64,000 bases of DNA from Hyparrhenia diplandra (lineage: Eukaryota > Streptophyta > Magnoliopsida > Poales > Poaceae), in contig JADLZK010010184.1 in the NCBI GenBank assembly GCA_015847255.1, forward strand, positions 186,001-250,000, given 5' to 3'. The notes below the pieces were generated by a model. It searched no databases. It had not been told where the DNA came from and saw only the letters and a program-made list of their open reading frames with translations. Shown in pieces: positions 61,111-64,000 of the stretch (positions are counted from its first letter, which is position 1; every line of letters begins with the position of its first letter). The position numbers and the translations under genes were made by a program.

Positions 61111-62255
61111 GGCTGTTCTAATCCTCGATAAGGGCCTCTCCAACGGCAGGCTATTTGCTATCTAGGAGCAATTAAATTGATTAAAATACTAGTCGCTGGC
61201 GACTCACTCATCGCTAAATTTTGAGCATCAAGTTTAGAGAGTCCCCCGCTATCTTTGTGACACCAATAGGAAAGGATTTTAGTAACCGGACCTATATTAA
61301 TTTAGTATGTAAAATACATACAACGTCGTCACCGCTATCTCTCACTGTGGACGCCCTAAGACAGCCGATTTTGGATGTTTAAATAGTATTTAGAAAAGTT
61401 TAGAGAATTTTTTATTGCACAAAATTTTGATTTGAGGTTATTCCATACAAGCTCTGCCTCACTCGATGACGTGTGGAGACAAGGAGTCAATAACATGTGG
61501 GCTATATTGGCAAGTCTTTTGTCACTCAATCGATAAGGATGGCAAATCTTTAAATATGCCCGAGTATAGACCTATATATATAGTTAGATTATTTATTAGA
61601 AGACCATTCTCAATGGATATGAAAAATTCATGAATGTTAGGGGTGTGTTTGGTTTCATCGCTCTGACACTTGTTGCCTTGCCAAGCGAGAATCCAAGCCA
61701 ACCTCTATTTGGTTTCCTTACTTCTCGTGCAGGCGAGATTCGGCTCGCCATTGTGGGAGAACCAATACGGCTCACCTGTCATAGTGAGTTTTCTCGTGGC
61801 TCTCATCGGGAAGGTCAGGCGAGGGCAGGTGATGTGCTCCTAGGAACCAAATGCAACCTAAATAACCTGACAGGAGGCACATAGAAAAGCAGATGAAATG
61901 CCATTGGACATAAAAGGTGGGGCTATATTAGGGAATAACTATTTTATTCCCACCTTATACTCCATTCTATATTACAAGACGTTCTATCATTTAAGAAAGA
62001 TTCTTAGAGACGTGCCTCCTGTCTAGAGGAGATCCAGATTTTTTATCCATTCGAAGTCACTAAGCTATAAAGTAACCAAACTGAATCAAGCTATAAACTA
62101 CATTGCATAACTGTTGAAAGCTTAGCGAATAAATCTAGTATCTTTCATGTTAAATTCTATAGAACAGAGCTCAAAATGCTTAGAAGAACCAAGCGAATCT
62201 GAATGTGACCAATATGCACGTTAATTTCTGAAACAACATTGAAATCTCTTTGCTT
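61111..62255. other. AT-rich sequence with a possible small repeat
   Basis: No gene. The stretch 61638-61860 begins GGGTGTGTTTGGTTT and ends ACCAAATGCAACCT, roughly inverted ends of a kind seen in small rice DNA transposons. Confidence in that is low. Confidence 0.35.
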
Positions 62256-62265
62256 CTTTGTCATT

Positions 62266-62490
62266 GAGCAGTAGTAGCACTTCCACAGCTTGATGGTCTT
62301 GTCAATGGACCCGGAGACGATATGGCAGCTGTCGATGGAGAAGGCGACAGAGAGGACGTCCTTCTTGTGGTCGACGAAGCGACGGGTGGTGAGGCCGGTG
62401 AAGAGGTCCCAGAGCGGAGAGAGGGCGAACTGCCCGTCGGAGCTGAGGACGACATCCTGGACGAAGTGGGAGTGGCCGGTGAGTCATGGA
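62266..62490 (-). pseudogene. RACK1-like WD40 fragment
   Basis: The minus strand encodes LTGHSHFVQDVVLSSDGQFA, then LTTRRFVDHKKDVLSVAFSI, then HIVSGSIDKTIKLW, which is the second to third WD repeat region of the RACK1 scaffold protein. Substitutions (for example SGSWDGELRLWDL is reduced to SPLWDL), loss of the N-terminus and absence of the remaining blades mark it as a decayed fragment. No introns are seen in this part. Confidence 0.7.
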
Positions 62491-63139
62491 GGAGGGGACG
62501 ACATGGAGCTGCTCATCAGCGAGTGGGCTCGCGGCCGTCGGGGGACGTGGTGTAGGAAGCCCCTAAACCAACATCGGATAAGGTCGAAGACTAGCAGTAG
62601 TGGTGTGGAGACGGCGACGAACGTGAGCGCCGGCTGAGCAGGAGGTGAGAGTCATGGCTAGAAAATTACTAAACTACCCTTTTATAATAATTAGTGGGGA
62701 GGAGCTGGCTGAAAACAAATTAACACCTCCCAAAGCACCGTAAAAAATTCTCTAAAGCTTAAATGTTGTTATAAACGCTTTATTCTCAATCAAGCAGAGG
62801 AAACCTTCTTCTTAAAAAAAAAGAAAACCAAGCCAGTCCATTAGCATAAACAGCCGACAGATTGTCGACAAATGAATAGAAATTTTCGATTTAATAAGCA
62901 CCAAAACCTGGACCACGAGAAAAGAAATGGAATTCCGCTTCGTTTTCCACTTTTCTTGAAAACCCCGGGGTCGTGTGGTGCGGCTTTGGGCGGTTTGTTA
63001 TGAGGTTTGATGGCTCCGCGAGGCCGTCGTCACTCACTCGTCCGCACGGGCACGGCTGCACGGTGGTGGGAGCAGAGCAGCCGAAGAGGGAGGCGAAGCT
63101 AGCCCGGCGGCCCGGCCGTCCCTCAGTCCCCGCCCTCCC

Positions 63140-63418
63140 TCAGCCTAGAATTCTGGGTCCGCCACTGGCGGCGGCAAGCTCTGCCAGGTGGGCTTCTCCG
63201 GCCCTGGAGCGGAGACAGGGGGCGGCTTCTACAAGGAGCTTCTTGCCATGGCGCTGTCTAAGGACGACTGCCTCGACGGCTCCAAGGTCACGGAGATAGG
63301 AGTGGGAGGCTACAAGGAGCTTCTTGTCATGGCGCTGCCTAAGGACGACGGCCTCGACGGCGCCAAGGTCGCGGAGGCCATCGGCGTCAGGCTACCGGAC
63401 CTCGGAGGGGCCGTAAGG
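63140..63418 (+). CDS. unrecognised coding segment with an internal duplicated motif
   Basis: The plus frame through 63188 reads LCQVGFSGPGAETGG, then two copies of a unit: GFYKELLAMALSKDDCLDGS and GYKELLVMALPKDDGLDGAK. It ends AEAIGVRLPDLGGAVR before a GT near 63413-63419. The unit is about 81-84 bases and the copies differ at several codons. No ATG is obvious at the 5' side of this frame, so the segment may be one exon of a gene or a captured fragment. I do not recognise the family. Confidence 0.4.
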
Positions 63419-64000
63419 GTAAGGGAATCTCCACCTGATTTTATGTCGTTTCTATGCTTCTAGAGCGATGCAAAGGGACAAGGCTTTCGATTTTGGCTGG
63501 TTGGTTGAACTGATTGAAACTGGCGTACTGTGCTTTCCCCAATTGGTCGCGTCGCGTAGTTTAGTTTCAGGTTTTGATGTGATGATGATTCGTCACAGAG
63601 GTTCAGATTCCTATGTTTTGTCAATTGTCACACAAAGGCAAAACGTTTTTGCTACTAAAGTGCTAATATGCGAACCGTGTTTGATCAAGCGAGAAATTTT
63701 CCACCATTTGGCAAGTAATGACTTGCTGTGAAACTAACCTTTGGGCTATAGTTTCGTCAAAGCACTTGCAGCGTCTTACTCTGTAATTTTCGGTACATTG
63801 ACAACCATGCAATGCCAAAGCATTTGCAGTTGCAGATAGGCTTTGCTTAGAGAAGTTGCTTCAATTTCAATTCTCATACATATGAATTTAAACTTTGAAG
63901 CTAGTGAAGAATTTTTGACTGATTGTTTGAGGCCTTCCCTTTTATCCAATTTACCACAGACTATTATGGAGAGCAGAGAGGCCAGAGAATTTGCCAGTGG
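63419..64000. other. downstream AT-rich sequence to window end
   Basis: No coding sequence is supported. If the preceding segment is an exon, this is its intron. Confidence 0.35.

Overview
This is a plant nuclear window, almost certainly from a rice-like grass (genus Oryza). The support is intron-rich genes with GT-AG and occasional GC-AG splice sites, GC-rich 5' coding ends, plant-specific gene families, and a grass transposon complement: Stowaway MITEs, Helitrons with CTAG ends, a tRNA-derived SINE, LINE fragments with zf-RVT tails, a copia gag and a hAT element. From memory only, the order annexin / SKIP5-like F-box / SINAT / glutaredoxin-like / CHD1 resembles a stretch of the rice chromosome 7 long arm. 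That placement was not checked.

Layout. At 51-845 (-) lies an intact member of an unrecognised Lys/Glu-rich family. At 2293-4723 (-) is an annexin whose third exon is interrupted by a 911-bp hAT element with an exact 8-bp target duplication. At 5643-8186 (+) is a five-exon F-box/SKIP5-like gene, and at 11714-13462 (+) a three-exon SINAT-type RING E3 ligase. A tandem duplication at about 13589-16045 follows; one copy carries a 337-bp solo LTR and the other shows the empty site. At 17174-17763 (-) is a glutaredoxin-like gene with a one-base frameshift in its zinc-finger-like tail. From 18 to 24.6 kb the window is mostly mobile DNA, including three abutting same-orientation Helitrons at 20097-23681, one of which holds a SINE.

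The Lys/Glu-rich family has seven recognisable copies in the first 42 kb: intact at 51-845 and 24860-25408, degraded or partial near 19.7, 34.7, 36.3, 39.5 and 41.4 kb. They are interspersed with two copies of a DUF4228-type gene (35.9-36.25 and 37.3-37.97 kb), a copia gag joined to a duplicated piece of the CHD1 gene (31.0-32.7 kb), MITEs and LTR-type repeats. From 45163 to 59642 (-) a 30-exon CHD1-type chromatin remodeller fills 14.5 kb. Its ATPase core reads cleanly, but eight single-base frame disruptions lie in the other exons. The window ends with a RACK1-like WD40 fragment (62.26-62.49 kb) and an unrecognised repeat-containing coding segment (63.2-63.4 kb).

The cellular genes do not form a pathway: they are calcium/lipid binding, two ubiquitin-ligase components, a redox-like protein and a chromatin remodeller. 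What unites the window is repeated duplication and transposition. Several paralogous segments preserve pre-insertion sites, so the relative order of events can be read directly. All assignments rest on motifs read by eye; no database search was run.
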